Shown piece by piece: positions 43,347-52,487 of a stretch of 64,000 bases of DNA. The notes below the pieces were generated by a model. It saw only the letters and a program-made list of their open reading frames with translations. It did no database searches and was not told the DNA's origin. This DNA comes from Pacificimonas sp963710205 (GTDB taxonomy: Bacteria > Pseudomonadota > Alphaproteobacteria > Sphingomonadales > Sphingomonadaceae): positions 773,286 through 837,285 of the forward strand of contig CAVPZG010000005.1 of assembly GCA_963710205.1 (NCBI GenBank), written 5' to 3'. Numbering within the stretch: the stretch's first letter is position 1; every line of letters begins with the position of its first letter. A program made the translations under genes and the position numbers.

Positions 43347-43421
43347 TGCCCTGTCGTCTAATGGTAAGACTACGGACTTCTGACTCCGTCAATTGAGGTT
43401 CGAATCCTCACGGGGCATCCA
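43347..43421 (+). tRNA. tRNA-Gln (CTG expected), with an eight-base anticodon loop
   Basis: The gene begins TGCCCTGTCGTCTAATGGTA and ends with an encoded CCA. The acceptor shows the U1-A72 pair typical of tRNA-Gln, and the D and T arms pair fully. The anticodon stem ACGGA/TCCGT closes a loop CTTCTGAC of eight bases instead of seven. Removing one T gives CTCTGAC with anticodon CTG (Gln). The degenerate copy at 57.6 kb has seven bases here. Either the T is an error or this is an unusual expanded loop. The 3' end is the likely integration site of the island. Confidence 0.87.
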
Positions 43422-43423
43422 GC
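43410..43423 (+). repeat. Left attachment core at the tRNA-Gln 3' end
   Basis: ACGGGGCATCCAGC covers the tRNA 3' acceptor, CCA and two bases beyond. The same 14 bases occur at 57661-57674 in direct orientation at the end of the degenerate tRNA copy. Such repeats are the usual product of integration at a tRNA 3' end. Confidence 0.65.
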
Positions 43424-43480
43424 TGAAAATCCTTTGACAGCTAAAGCTGCCCGCTGCGAAAACAACGTGGGCCGCATCGG

Positions 43481-43693
43481 TGATCTGCCCCCAGATAAGT
43501 GGCCCATTTTGAGAGTTAGGATTTCGGCTATTTACGGCTTGAAGGGTGCTGATGAATGGCACGGAAGAGATACACGCCAGAACAGATTATTGCGATGCTG
43601 CGAGAGGCTGAGGTTCGTCTGTCGCAGGGAGAGAAGGTTGGCGCGATCAGCCGATCACTGGGGATTTCAGAGCAGAGCTACTGCCGTTGGGTT
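43481..43693 (+). mobile_element. IS3-family insertion sequence remnant, left end
   Basis: TGATCTGCCCCCAGATAAGT at 43481 looks like the left inverted-repeat end of an IS3-family element. It is followed after 75 bp by the start of an OrfA transposase gene. The right end and OrfB are missing, so the element is truncated at about 43693. Confidence 0.65.
43556..43693 (+). pseudogene. IS3 transposase OrfA fragment
   Basis: MARKRYTPEQIIAMLREAEV and ISRSLGISEQSYCRW form the N-terminal HTH of IS3-type OrfA proteins. After Arg-Trp the similarity stops and the frame runs through 25 unrelated residues to a stop at 43768. Normal OrfA has about 90-100 aa with a leucine zipper, absent here. The fragment cannot support transposition. 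Confidence 0.8.
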
Positions 43694-44079
43694 GCCCGAA
43701 CTAGTTGCGACCGGGACACCCCACCCACATTCGGCGCTAGCATACACGGATTACTGGCGAATGAATGAGGGAGATTCATTTGTTTCCGATACAGCGGCAG
43801 TGAGATTCCTCTCAATGCTTCATAATATTCGAGCACGCTGATATCAGATTCACCAGATCGGCCGCCCGCGAGTATTGATATGGCCAAATTAAGGTCATCG
43901 CTAAACGCGGCGGCCAATTGTGCCGACTATTCAAGGCGAGGAGGCGGGAGAGATCGAACGCCTGATTTTTTGCCGGAGTCGGTCGTCAGCCTGACACCAT
44001 CTCGATACGCATCATCCAGGTGGCCTGCGGAGTGTAGGGAAACGGCCAGGTCTGTTGGGAATTTTGCCGTTGGGGTGCG
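43694..44079. other. Gene-free decayed DNA at the left edge of the island
   Basis: About 390 bp with no convincing gene, promoter or repeat. A 79-aa minus-strand frame at 43678-43917 runs through the join with the IS remnant and resembles nothing I know. This is probably debris left by insertions and deletions. Confidence 0.55.
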
Positions 44080-45744
44080 CTACCTTTCGAACTCCAGCTC
44101 GGGGAATGCTTCGTCGGCGGATTTGTCCAGCGCGTCATAATATGCATTGGCACCGCCGAAATAAATGAGCACCCGGGCCGATTTATCATCGCGGTTGGCA
44201 CCCATCATCCAGGAATTGACCTTGTCTCCCTCCGCCATCAGTGTTTGTTCGTGGATTTCCGCGACATGGTCTGTCCACTCGCGCTCGGCCTCCTCTCGTG
44301 GACGAAACACGGCATATCCCTCGCGCTCCATTCTCTCGATGCAGCGGGCGATCCAAGTCACATTCTGCTCGATCGAAGTCGGCAGGTTTGCGAATGGCGC
44401 CTGCGGCCCCGTTACGGTGAACAGGTTCGGGAAATCGGCGACGCAGACGCCCATGATACTCGAAGAGGTTTCGCGCCACTTCTCTGCCAGTGACTGACCG
44501 CCCGTACCGATGATCGGAAATGCCTCCAGCGCGCCGGTATACGCCTTGAAGCCCGTGGCGAGGACGATGACGTCCACCTCATAAAGATTGCGTTCGGTAC
44601 GAATGCCGCTTTCGGTAATCTCGATCAGAGGCTCTCGCTCCTTGATGTCAACGAGGTGGACATTCTCGCGATTGAGCGACTTCAGATATCCCTGATCGAG
44701 CGGAGGGCGCTTGGCGAAAAGGGGATAGTCGTCAATGTCGGGAGCGACCAAGTCGGCAATTTCCGGATCGTCGATCTGCTCTTTCATCTTGTCGGTGAGG
44801 AATTTCGACGCCTGCCGGTTCGATTCAGCGTTGGTCAGCAGGTCGTCGAAGGTTTCGAAAACCCAGCGGAAGCTACCGTTCCAGTTTTCTTCGAAAATAC
44901 GTTGCCGCTCCTCCGGCGAGGTGTCTGCGGCGTTCCGGCCGACGGGACTGTCAAAGGCCATACCAAAGGCGTGGTTACGGCACTTTTTGACGATCGCGTC
45001 GTAATTGTCCTTGATTTCCTTTTCCCATTCCGGAGTCATTTGCTTTTGCATCGCGGGGAGAATGTAGTTGGGCGTGCGCTGGAAAACGGTGACGCTACGC
45101 GCAGTCTCTGCAAGTACCGGCACCATCTGCACGGTGGTCGACCCCGACCCGATGACCGCGATGCGCTTGTCCGCATAATCGAAATCCTCACCGGGCCAGC
45201 GTGAGGAGTGAAAGAGTGGCCCCTTGAAGCGATCCATTCCCTTGATTTCCGGTACCATCGGCTCGGAAATCATGCCCATGCCGCTGATCAGATATTTACA
45301 CGTGAAGCTGTCACCATCAGCGGTTTCGACCCGCCAACCTTTCATGTCCTCGACGTAGCGCGCCTCCACGATTTCCGTTTCGAACTGGATGTGGGGCCAC
45401 ATATCGCAGCGGTCCGCGACGAAGCGCATATAGTCCTGCGTTTCCTTCCAGTCGGGATATCGCCTGGTCCATGACCAGTCCAGCAGGAGCTCCTTCGAAA
45501 AGGTCAGGCAGTAGTAATAACTCTCGCTGTCCGTGGCGGCGCCCGGATAACAATTCCAGGCCCAAGTGCCGCCGATGTCGGAAGCCTTGTCAAAAATGCG
45601 TATGGAAAGGCCCGCCTCGCGCAGATAATGGATCAATGCAAGACCGGCGAACCCGGCTCCGATCCCGATCGCGTCAAAATCGAAGCCAGTGCCCTGAGCC
45701 CTTGATTTCGCGGGTGCTTCCACGAGCGTGCTCGCGCCAGTCAT
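44080..45744 (-). CDS. Baeyer-Villiger monooxygenase (flavin-containing)
   Basis: A 554-aa FAD/NADPH enzyme inserting oxygen next to a ketone to give an ester or lactone. First Rossmann motif GIGAGFAGLALIHYLREAG, then DIGGTWAWNCYPGAATDSES. The Baeyer-Villiger fingerprint is FKGPLFHSSRWPG (FxGxxxHxxxWP) at about residues 175-187. NADPH motif: IAVIGSGSTTVQMVPVL. VIVLATGFKAYTGALEAFP and WIARCIERMEREG are typical of the cyclohexanone/phenylacetone-type group. It is a single gene behind its own copy of the 21-bp operator. Confidence 0.95.
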   Translation of the reverse strand: MTGASTLVEAPAKSRAQGTGFDFDAIGIGAGFAGLALIHYLREAGLSIRIFDKASDIGGTWAWNCYPGAATDSESYYYCLTFSKELLLDWSWTRRYPDWKETQDYMRFVADRCDMWPHIQFETEIVEARYVEDMKGWRVETADGDSFTCKYLISGMGMISEPMVPEIKGMDRFKGPLFHSSRWPGEDFDYADKRIAVIGSGSTTVQMVPVLAETARSVTVFQRTPNYILPAMQKQMTPEWEKEIKDNYDAIVKKCRNHAFGMAFDSPVGRNAADTSPEERQRIFEENWNGSFRWVFETFDDLLTNAESNRQASKFLTDKMKEQIDDPEIADLVAPDIDDYPLFAKRPPLDQGYLKSLNRENVHLVDIKEREPLIEITESGIRTERNLYEVDVIVLATGFKAYTGALEAFPIIGTGGQSLAEKWRETSSSIMGVCVADFPNLFTVTGPQAPFANLPTSIEQNVTWIARCIERMEREGYAVFRPREEAEREWTDHVAEIHEQTLMAEGDKVNSWMMGANRDDKSARVLIYFGGANAYYDALDKSADEAFPELEFER

Positions 45745-45901
45745 GACCTATCTCCCCAAGACTTCTCGTCCACATGCCGTCCAGCGCCACTTCAAAAACG
45801 GGCGTTCGACCGTCCAGCGGTTCTTCATTGTCACCAACCTTCGCCGATGATTTGCTGTCCTAAGCGGCTTTCCGAACAACCGCTTCCAAGCGGAGTAACT
45901 T

Positions 45902-45922
45902 ATTTGCTTGGTGCTAGCAAGT
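45902..45922 (-). promoter_or_regulatory. Putative TetR operator A, upstream of the Baeyer-Villiger monooxygenase
   Basis: On the minus strand ACTTGCTA-N5-AAGCAAAT: 8-bp arms with a 5-bp spacer. The same inverted repeat occurs at 52488 and 52555. It lies 158 bp upstream of the monooxygenase start, in the gap after the tetR gene. Confidence 0.75.
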
Positions 45923-45995
45923 GGGTTTGGAGCGGCAAGACGCCGAATGTCCCTGTCGAGCACGCGGGCAATTCGAGTGCCGCGGTTGGTGCTGA

Positions 45996-46694
45996 CTAAA
46001 TCCCGAGGATCTTACGGGTAGTTTCGCGGAAGCCCTCGAACTGGCGTGCGAGATCTACACTGTCCGCTGCCACCAGCCATTGATACACCGTGCCAAAGAT
46101 GAAGCTGCAAAACTGGAAAGCATAGGCGTCCGCGTCGATCAATTCCGCAATTTCGCCTGCGGCCTGCCCCTCGGAAATCCAATGCGATATGTCGCGCCGA
46201 TAGATCCTGTGATAGTCCGCCAGATGGGCGCGAACATCATTGTGCGAACTGATGGACTCAAACCACAGGATGTACATCGCCTTCATGTCTTCCGAGCGGC
46301 TGACCAAAAACCCTTCAACCGCGTCGAGCGCGGCGAGACAGGCTTCGCCGCCCGTACGACCATTAACCGCGTTCGCCAGCTTTCGCGTCCAGCCGCTATT
46401 GAAGCGAAGGATCAGCTTTGCGAATAGGGCATCCTTCGAGCCGAAGCGGTTCGAGGCCAGACCGCGAGAAAAGCCAGCCCGCTCACCGACCGCCTTGAGC
46501 GTCGTGTCATGGGTGCCCTGTTCAATGATGAGTCCCGTTGCCGCGTCAAGCATGCGCGCATCCGAAAAGGCCGTCCGCTCGGCCTGAGTGCGCTTGCTCT
46601 TGACCGGCTTCCTCAGCGGTTGCGAGGTCTCGGAAACATCCTCAGTCAACTCGCGCAGAGAGGCTTTGTTAGAGGTCGTCGAGGTGGACTTCAT
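45996..46694 (-). CDS. TetR/AcrR-family transcriptional regulator
   Basis: A 232-aa regulator with a 40-residue Ser/Lys-rich N-terminal arm. The TetR HTH follows at about residues 48-95: AATGLIIEQGTHDTTLKAVG then ERAGFSRGLASNRFGSKDAL. The C-terminal helical ligand domain has a short aromatic segment FQFCSFIFGTVYQWLV. Its ATG overlaps the ligase stop as ATGA, so it is the last gene of the TonB-to-tetR operon and autoregulated if it binds the sites at 52.5 kb. It most likely represses all three units of the island until a pathway CoA ester or substrate appears. Confidence 0.93.
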   Translation of the reverse strand: MKSTSTTSNKASLRELTEDVSETSQPLRKPVKSKRTQAERTAFSDARMLDAATGLIIEQGTHDTTLKAVGERAGFSRGLASNRFGSKDALFAKLILRFNSGWTRKLANAVNGRTGGEACLAALDAVEGFLVSRSEDMKAMYILWFESISSHNDVRAHLADYHRIYRRDISHWISEGQAAGEIAELIDADAYAFQFCSFIFGTVYQWLVAADSVDLARQFEGFRETTRKILGI

Positions 46695-48340
46695 ATGAAC
46701 CGATCAACTCTTTCAATAGCGATCTCGTCAGCCAAAACGGCCTTTCGTAACGCCTGTTTGTCTATCTTGCCGACGCTTGTGAGCGGCAGGTTGTTCTGGA
46801 AGGACCAATATTCGGGGATCCAGAAGCGCGCAACTCTGTCGCGCAGAGCCGACCTCAGGCGCGCGAAGTCCGGCTTCTCGCCGGTTTCGCTCGTCACGAT
46901 TGCGAGCGGGCGTTCTTCCCAGCGTTCATCGGAAATCCCCACCACCGCGGCAAGATCCACCCCTTCGAGCTCGCTCAGGACAGTTTCAAGTTCTCCCGAC
47001 GGAATCCATTCGCCGCCCGATTTGATGAGGTCTTTCAGGCGGTCAGTGACCTGCACATATCCCCGTTCGTCGATCGTGCCGGCATCGCCCGTGTCGAGCC
47101 AGCCATCCCGCGTCAGCACGTCGGCGCCGACTCCGCGATGATAACCACCTGCGATCCAGGCCCCGCGCAGCTGTAATCGTCCGGTTTTGGTCCCGTCCTC
47201 GGCAAGTCGTTCGCCTTTATCACCGACCACTCTTACCTGGACACCGGGCACGGGCCGCCCGCTTTTCGCGCGCATCCGATACGCTTCGGTTTCGTCCGCG
47301 TCACAGGCCGGATGGGACAACACGCACAGGGGACTTGTTTCCGTCATGCCCCAGCCCTGTATGACCGGCACTCCCCAGCGCTTGTCCACGCAGGCGATGA
47401 GGTCGCGCGATACCGCCGAGCCACCGGCGACGATCGTGCGGAAACTGCTCATGTCGATCGTCTGTTCGCCATCCGCACGCAGAAGGTCGTTGAGGATGGT
47501 CGGTACGGTTGCAGTGAATGTCGGTGCGGACTGGCGGATCATATCCCGCATTGCCGCGGGCTGCAGGTGCGGACCGGGCAGGATGAAATCCGCTCCGGCG
47601 AACCAGCCGGAGAAAGGAAGGCCCCAGGCATTGGCATGGAACATCGGCGGCATCAGCAGGATACGATCAGCTTCGCTTATGGCAAAGGCATTGGCGGCCA
47701 TCGACCCCAGACTATGCAGAAAGATCGTTCGATGTGAGTAGACGACTCCCTTGGGATCGCCCGTTGTTCCCGACGTATAGCAGACCGCGGCTGCGGAGAC
47801 CTCGTCGACGGCGGGAAAATCTTTCAGCGGGACATGGTCCGCCAGAAAGTCGTCGTAGGCTACCCATTTCGTTTTCAGCCCCGCCAGTTCCGCCGTGTTC
47901 CCGGTAACAACGACAAGGTCGATGTGACCAAGCGCCCCGACCTCTTCTTTCATAGTGGCAAGCAGATCGCCATCGGCCAGGAGAACCGTATCCTCGGCAT
48001 CCGACATGATGAACTGCAACTGTTCCGGATGCAGACGTACGTTCAGCGTATGCAACACGGCGCCCATCGCCGGAACGGCTAGATAAGCCTCGAAATGCGC
48101 GAAATCGTTCCAGCACAGAGTCGCAACGCGCGTATTGCGTCCAACCCCCGCTGCCATCAGCGCGGAAGCGAGCCTTCGTGCGCCTTGCGCGACGCTTCGA
48201 TAATCGCGCCATGTGATGGCAGTGCCGTCGAACAGCCCTATCCGGCTGTTCGCGTGAATCCTTTCGCCATGCTCCACAATCGACGCCGTCCCGAGCGGCT
48301 CGTGCATCATAGTGGCAAACATCTCTTCTTTCATCAGCAT
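46691..48340 (-). CDS. Acyl-CoA synthetase (AMP-forming, medium/long-chain type)
   Basis: A 549-aa ANL-family ligase. The AMP motif is AAVCYTSGTTGDPKGVVYSH (about residues 185-204). A5 is VIQGWGMTETSPLCVLSH, A7 DGWLDTGDAGTIDERGYVQV, A8 RLKDLIKSGGEWIPSGELE, and the C-terminal Lys is in LPLTSVGKIDKQALRKA. It resembles the FadD/AlkK group that activates medium-chain and cyclic acids. The start ATGCTGATG overlaps the phosphotransferase stop. It would activate the hydroxy acid formed after ring cleavage. Confidence 0.94.
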   Translation of the reverse strand: MLMKEEMFATMMHEPLGTASIVEHGERIHANSRIGLFDGTAITWRDYRSVAQGARRLASALMAAGVGRNTRVATLCWNDFAHFEAYLAVPAMGAVLHTLNVRLHPEQLQFIMSDAEDTVLLADGDLLATMKEEVGALGHIDLVVVTGNTAELAGLKTKWVAYDDFLADHVPLKDFPAVDEVSAAAVCYTSGTTGDPKGVVYSHRTIFLHSLGSMAANAFAISEADRILLMPPMFHANAWGLPFSGWFAGADFILPGPHLQPAAMRDMIRQSAPTFTATVPTILNDLLRADGEQTIDMSSFRTIVAGGSAVSRDLIACVDKRWGVPVIQGWGMTETSPLCVLSHPACDADETEAYRMRAKSGRPVPGVQVRVVGDKGERLAEDGTKTGRLQLRGAWIAGGYHRGVGADVLTRDGWLDTGDAGTIDERGYVQVTDRLKDLIKSGGEWIPSGELETVLSELEGVDLAAVVGISDERWEERPLAIVTSETGEKPDFARLRSALRDRVARFWIPEYWSFQNNLPLTSVGKIDKQALRKAVLADEIAIERVDRFI

Positions 48341-49356
48341 GTCGTAACTGACGCGGCGATGCAGCGTGCCTGGTCGAGCAGGGCCGGCACATCATCTTTG
48401 AGCCCGCGTTCATAGTCGCCTTGCACCTTGCCGCGCTCATGAAGGACAAACGCACCCTCCACGATGGCGGCGAGGCGCCACAAAGTGAAGACCTGATAAT
48501 AAGTGAGGTTCTGAACCGACAAGCCTGTCCGCGCGGCCCAGTGCGCGGCCAGTTCTCCGCCGCCGACCACGCCCGGCCGATTTGAAACCCGCTGGACAAA
48601 AGCAAAGCCGGGCGACTTCTTCTCATCGCGGTTCCAGAAGGCCGTCGCCAAACCGACGTCGACGAGAGGGTCGGCCAAGGTAGCCATTTCCCAGTCCAGG
48701 ATCGCGCGGACCCTTGGCGCTCGTTCATCGACAAGGATGTTGTCAAGATGGAAGTCGCAATGACTGATCCTAACGGTTTCCGGTTCGGGCGCATGTTCCA
48801 TCAGCCACGCGCCAAGCCGATCAAGTTCGGGCAGGTCGCGCACAATATTCTCGCGCCGCTCCCTTTGCCAGCGCGCAACCTGCCGGGGAACGAAGGTCCT
48901 TGCCTTTTCGATGTCGCCGAGGTCTCGAGGGACCGGGTCGAATGCGTGCACCTTCGCAATGGCATCCATCATGGCCATGCCGAGCGCGTCGATGCTGTCC
49001 GGATCACCGAGATATGCTGAAGGCAGCGTGTCGGTGATGGCCACGCCCTCTACAAAGGCATATAGTGCGAATGGGGTCCCAATTATCTCGCGATCCTCGC
49101 AAAAGGCGAGCGGTTCCGCAACGGGAGCGTGGTCGGCAATTGCCTTTACAAAGCGATATTCGCGCGCGATCCCCGCGCCTGCATTTTCTGATACCATATC
49201 GACGGGCGCATGGCGGAGCACGATGCGTCCCCGGTCGCTCTCCACCAGGCGTGTGACATTGGCGTTTCCACCGGTAAGTTCGCCCGCGATACGCGCACCG
49301 GTGATCCCGGTCTGTTGGACCAGCCAAGGGGCAAGCCCATCATATGTCGCTTTCAA
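48334..49356 (-). CDS. APH-type phosphotransferase (ACAD10/LvaA-like)
   Basis: A 340-aa kinase-fold protein. The TTG at 49356 (TTGAAAGCGACATATGATGG) overlaps the SDR stop as TTGA and is preferred; no ATG is well placed. Kinase motifs: GGNANVTRLVESDRGRIVLR (nucleotide loop and Lys-equivalent), ISHCDFHLDNILVDERA (Brenner motif HxDxxxxN), AILDWEMATLADPLVDVG (metal-binding Asp). The homologous domain of mammalian ACAD10/11 and the LvaA protein of Pseudomonas phosphorylate 4-hydroxyacyl-CoA. The nearby acyl-CoA dehydrogenase would then eliminate phosphate. That the same happens here is inferred. Confidence 0.9.
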   Translation of the reverse strand: MKATYDGLAPWLVQQTGITGARIAGELTGGNANVTRLVESDRGRIVLRHAPVDMVSENAGAGIAREYRFVKAIADHAPVAEPLAFCEDREIIGTPFALYAFVEGVAITDTLPSAYLGDPDSIDALGMAMMDAIAKVHAFDPVPRDLGDIEKARTFVPRQVARWQRERRENIVRDLPELDRLGAWLMEHAPEPETVRISHCDFHLDNILVDERAPRVRAILDWEMATLADPLVDVGLATAFWNRDEKKSPGFAFVQRVSNRPGVVGGGELAAHWAARTGLSVQNLTYYQVFTLWRLAAIVEGAFVLHERGKVQGDYERGLKDDVPALLDQARCIAASVTTC

Positions 49357-50087
49357 AGCTTGCACAGCAGGCCGCCGTCGGTGGCAACCGTTGAGCCGGT
49401 CATGTAACGGGAATTGGCCACCCACCAAACAACCTCGGCAATCTCTTCCGCAGTGCCTTCGCGCCGTAATGGAATGTCGGCGATGATCCGCGCACGCGCC
49501 TTTTCGGGTATGTCGGCGGTCATTTCCGTGGACACAAATCCGGGAATGACGAGGTTGACCCGGATCGACCTGCGCGCCAGTTCCGTCGCCAATACTCGTG
49601 TCAGTCCGGCCAAGGCCGCCTTGCTTGACCCATAGGCCGCATCGCCGACAAAGCCGCGCATGCCGACGACGGCGCCGATATTGACGATAGCGCCGCCAGG
49701 TTCTTCATTTTTGCCGGTGGGGAAGTACGGCAGGCAGGCGCGCACGGCGTTTACAGACCCAGTTAGATTCGTCGAGAGGACGGCCTCCAGGTCCGCTAGT
49801 TCAATTTGGTCTATCAGCCCGCCGCGGTGGATGCCTGCATTGTTGACCAGCACATCCACGCCGCCCCAGATTTTCGCGACGCGGGCGGCAGCGTGCGCCA
49901 TCGATCCCGCGTCTGTTACGTCGCCCGCCAAGGTCAGACTACGCCCCTGCGGAAGGTCATTCCTTTCTTCGCCCCCGCGCGAGATCGTGGCAACACGGGC
50001 ACCCGCTTGACGCGCGTACTCGGCAATTGCCTTGCCCAGCCCGCGTGACGCGCCTGTGACGATCCATCGCTGTCCCACGTCCCCCAT
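49353..50087 (-). CDS. SDR-family oxidoreductase lacking the usual catalytic serine
   Basis: A 244-aa classical SDR. The ATG at 50087 follows the TonB receptor stop by 7 bp, and an upstream in-frame extension into that gene is rejected. The nucleotide motif WIVTGASRGLGKAIAEYARQ and DVLVNNAGIHRG are normal, and Tyr/Lys are present in AAYGSSKAAL. The usual Ser position reads AIVNIGAVVGMRGFVGDAAY, so the catalytic Ser is Ala. It may still bind NAD(P) or use another residue. It lies in the operon with the phosphotransferase and ligase. Confidence 0.9.
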   Translation of the reverse strand: MGDVGQRWIVTGASRGLGKAIAEYARQAGARVATISRGGEERNDLPQGRSLTLAGDVTDAGSMAHAAARVAKIWGGVDVLVNNAGIHRGGLIDQIELADLEAVLSTNLTGSVNAVRACLPYFPTGKNEEPGGAIVNIGAVVGMRGFVGDAAYGSSKAALAGLTRVLATELARRSIRVNLVIPGFVSTEMTADIPEKARARIIADIPLRREGTAEEIAEVVWWVANSRYMTGSTVATDGGLLCKL

Positions 50088-50094
50088 TTTTCCG

Positions 50095-52365
50095 TCAGAA
50101 CCTCTGCGTAAGTGCCACGCCGTACGTGCGTGGGGGCCGCGGAGCACCATAGCTCCAAAGTCCCTGAATATCGAAGCCGATGGAGTAACCATCTTCGTTC
50201 AGGAGATTACGGGTAAATACCGAGAAGAGCGTATTGCCACGCTCGTAGCTGGCCGACAGATCCACCAAATGTTGTCCGTCATTGGCCAACGCCGGGTTGT
50301 TCAGGAATGTCAGCTCATGTTCGCCAAGATAATGCCAGTTCCCGTTCAGAAGGATCGCATCCTGGCCGACCGGAATTTCATATGTCGCGCCGATCGTCCA
50401 GTTCCATTCAGGCGCACGGCGAAATTCAAGGCCGGTGTTATCCGTAGCGATCCCATCGCTGTCGACGTCAGCGAAGAAATCTTCGTACTTCGCGTCAAGA
50501 TAACCCAGATTTCCGCGAAGCGTCAGATTCTCGGTCGGCACAATGGTGACATCCAGTTCCACACCGGTGATCGTCGCGTCGGCCGCGTTGAGGATCCGCG
50601 TCTCCTGTCCTGTGCCCACGGCGGCGGGAACGCTGAACTCCTCCTGTTTGTCATCATATTTCATATGAAATATCGACGCGTTGAAGCGAACGCTGCGATC
50701 GAAAAGCTCGGACTTGAAGCCCGCCTCGTAATTGTCGACCGTTTCCGGTTGGTACGGCGTGCGCGCGGCATTCTCCGTTGCCGGTCGACCGGTGAATCCA
50801 CCTGTCCGATACCCTCGCGACCACAGCCCGTAGAATAGGAAGTCATCATTGGGTTCGTAGCTGAGGGCGACTTTCGGCGTGAACTTCTCCCAACTGTCCT
50901 CGACAGGGTCGTCAAAGAAGTCGAAGCCGAGGTCACGGACCTGCTGGGTTTTCTCATCACGCGTATATCGGCCGCCGAGGGTCAGCTTGATCTGATCCGT
51001 GAAGCGATAGTCCACATCGAAGAAACCGGCATAGGACTTGTTGGTCTGCCTGACAGTTTGAGGAATGACGAGAACGGTGTCAGGGACGACGAAGCCGATA
51101 TAGCTCACGAGGTCGATCGTATAGGATGAATCCCAGTAATAAAGCCCGGCCACGAAGTTCAGTGGCGAGCTGCCAGCCCTCGTAAGCCGCAGTTCATGGG
51201 TATCCTGCCTATATTTAGCCGGTCGATCAGTATGGAAGAGTGTCAGCGGCGTGGCGTCGAAATCCTGCGTGATGTCCTCGTCGGTTTCATAGCGACCGTA
51301 GATATACTGGACCTCCAGGTCAGGATTAACATCGTATATCCCCTTGGCGATGAAGAGATTCGAGTCGAAAAATGCGTTCTTCTCGAGCGGCCCGTTGCTT
51401 ATGGACCTATAGCGGTCACCTTGCTGCGGCACGCCTTCCGCTGGTGAACACTGGCCCAGGGACACACAGAAGAGATTTGGCCGCGCGATCGGCGGGACGC
51501 CCAGCAGGGACGTTTCTTGGGCCAGGTTGGAAAGCTGCGGAGGATCTTGGCGCGTATTCTGATCGTCGAAGCTTAGCGAGATTTCAAGTTCCGGCGTGGG
51601 CGTCAGCAGCAACTGAGTGCCGAAGGCGGTAAACTCAGAACGCTGCCCTTCCTGATCAAAAAATTCGTTGAAAATGTAGCCATCAGTCCTTCGATAAGCA
51701 CCAGAAAACTTGATTGCTGCCCAGTCATTCAGCCCGAAGCTGACGACCCCTTCCAAGTCGTACGAGTCGTGGTTTGCCGCGGTGGCGCGGACCTTGCCGG
51801 AAAGCTCAGAGGTCGGACGCGAGCGCGAGAGATTGATGACGCCCGCGATCGCGTTGCGTCCGAACAACGTGCCCTGCGGCCCCCGAAGGATCTCGACCCG
51901 GTCAATATCGATGGCCTTCAGAAGGCCGCCGGAGCTGGTTCCGAAGTAGATGTCGTCCAGCACTACGCCCACCGTGGGATCAATTGCCTTCTCAACATCG
52001 GCGACGCCGATCCCACGGATCGTGGCGGACGCCACGCCCCCGGGGCCCTGCTGCGTATCGTCAATGAGGACGTTCGGCGCGGAATCGGCGAAGCCGCGAA
52101 CATCATTGTCGAAGCGGGTTTCCAGTTCCGACGACGAGAGCGCGCTCACCGACAGGGAGACGTCCTGCAGGTTCTCGCTACGCTTGCGTGCGGTGATGAC
52201 GATTGTTTCGAGGCCACTGCCCGAAGACGCAGCGGCGTCCTGCGCCGACTGCGCGGTGTTCGGCGCCTCCTGTCCATGGACAGCCGCCGCGCCTGCCAGT
52301 GAAGCCGTTGCAGCGGAAATGCGCAGTGCTGCCCTCAGCGAACCCTTCGTCACCTTGATCATCAT
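50095..52365 (-). CDS. TonB-dependent receptor
   Basis: A 756-aa outer-membrane receptor. The signal peptide (MMIKVTKGSLRAALRISAAT...AAAVHGQ) follows a good ribosome site (GGGGAGAGG) before the ATG at 52365. The N-terminal TonB box is LETIVITARKRSENLQDVSL. The plug reads QGPGGVASATIRGIGV and DRVEILRGPQGTLFGRNAIA, and a 22-strand barrel ends in Phe (GVALTQRF). It resembles receptors that sphingomonads use for aromatic, terpenoid or steroid compounds. It is first in the minus-strand operon, so uptake and degradation are coregulated. Confidence 0.94.
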   Translation of the reverse strand: MMIKVTKGSLRAALRISAATASLAGAAAVHGQEAPNTAQSAQDAAASSGSGLETIVITARKRSENLQDVSLSVSALSSSELETRFDNDVRGFADSAPNVLIDDTQQGPGGVASATIRGIGVADVEKAIDPTVGVVLDDIYFGTSSGGLLKAIDIDRVEILRGPQGTLFGRNAIAGVINLSRSRPTSELSGKVRATAANHDSYDLEGVVSFGLNDWAAIKFSGAYRRTDGYIFNEFFDQEGQRSEFTAFGTQLLLTPTPELEISLSFDDQNTRQDPPQLSNLAQETSLLGVPPIARPNLFCVSLGQCSPAEGVPQQGDRYRSISNGPLEKNAFFDSNLFIAKGIYDVNPDLEVQYIYGRYETDEDITQDFDATPLTLFHTDRPAKYRQDTHELRLTRAGSSPLNFVAGLYYWDSSYTIDLVSYIGFVVPDTVLVIPQTVRQTNKSYAGFFDVDYRFTDQIKLTLGGRYTRDEKTQQVRDLGFDFFDDPVEDSWEKFTPKVALSYEPNDDFLFYGLWSRGYRTGGFTGRPATENAARTPYQPETVDNYEAGFKSELFDRSVRFNASIFHMKYDDKQEEFSVPAAVGTGQETRILNAADATITGVELDVTIVPTENLTLRGNLGYLDAKYEDFFADVDSDGIATDNTGLEFRRAPEWNWTIGATYEIPVGQDAILLNGNWHYLGEHELTFLNNPALANDGQHLVDLSASYERGNTLFSVFTRNLLNEDGYSIGFDIQGLWSYGAPRPPRTYGVALTQRF

Positions 52366-52487
52366 CCTCTCCCCAGTGAGCAGCCCCTCTAAATGGACGC
52401 TGTCTTCTTGTTCCTGCACGGACAGCGAACCATGATAGACGGGTTTTTGACCGCCGATCCTCGCTCCGTATCACGAGCATCTAAGAT

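Noticed and set aside
43678..43917. A 79-aa minus-strand frame near the IS remnant
   Set aside because: It spans the junction with the truncated transposase and resembles no known protein; probably debris.
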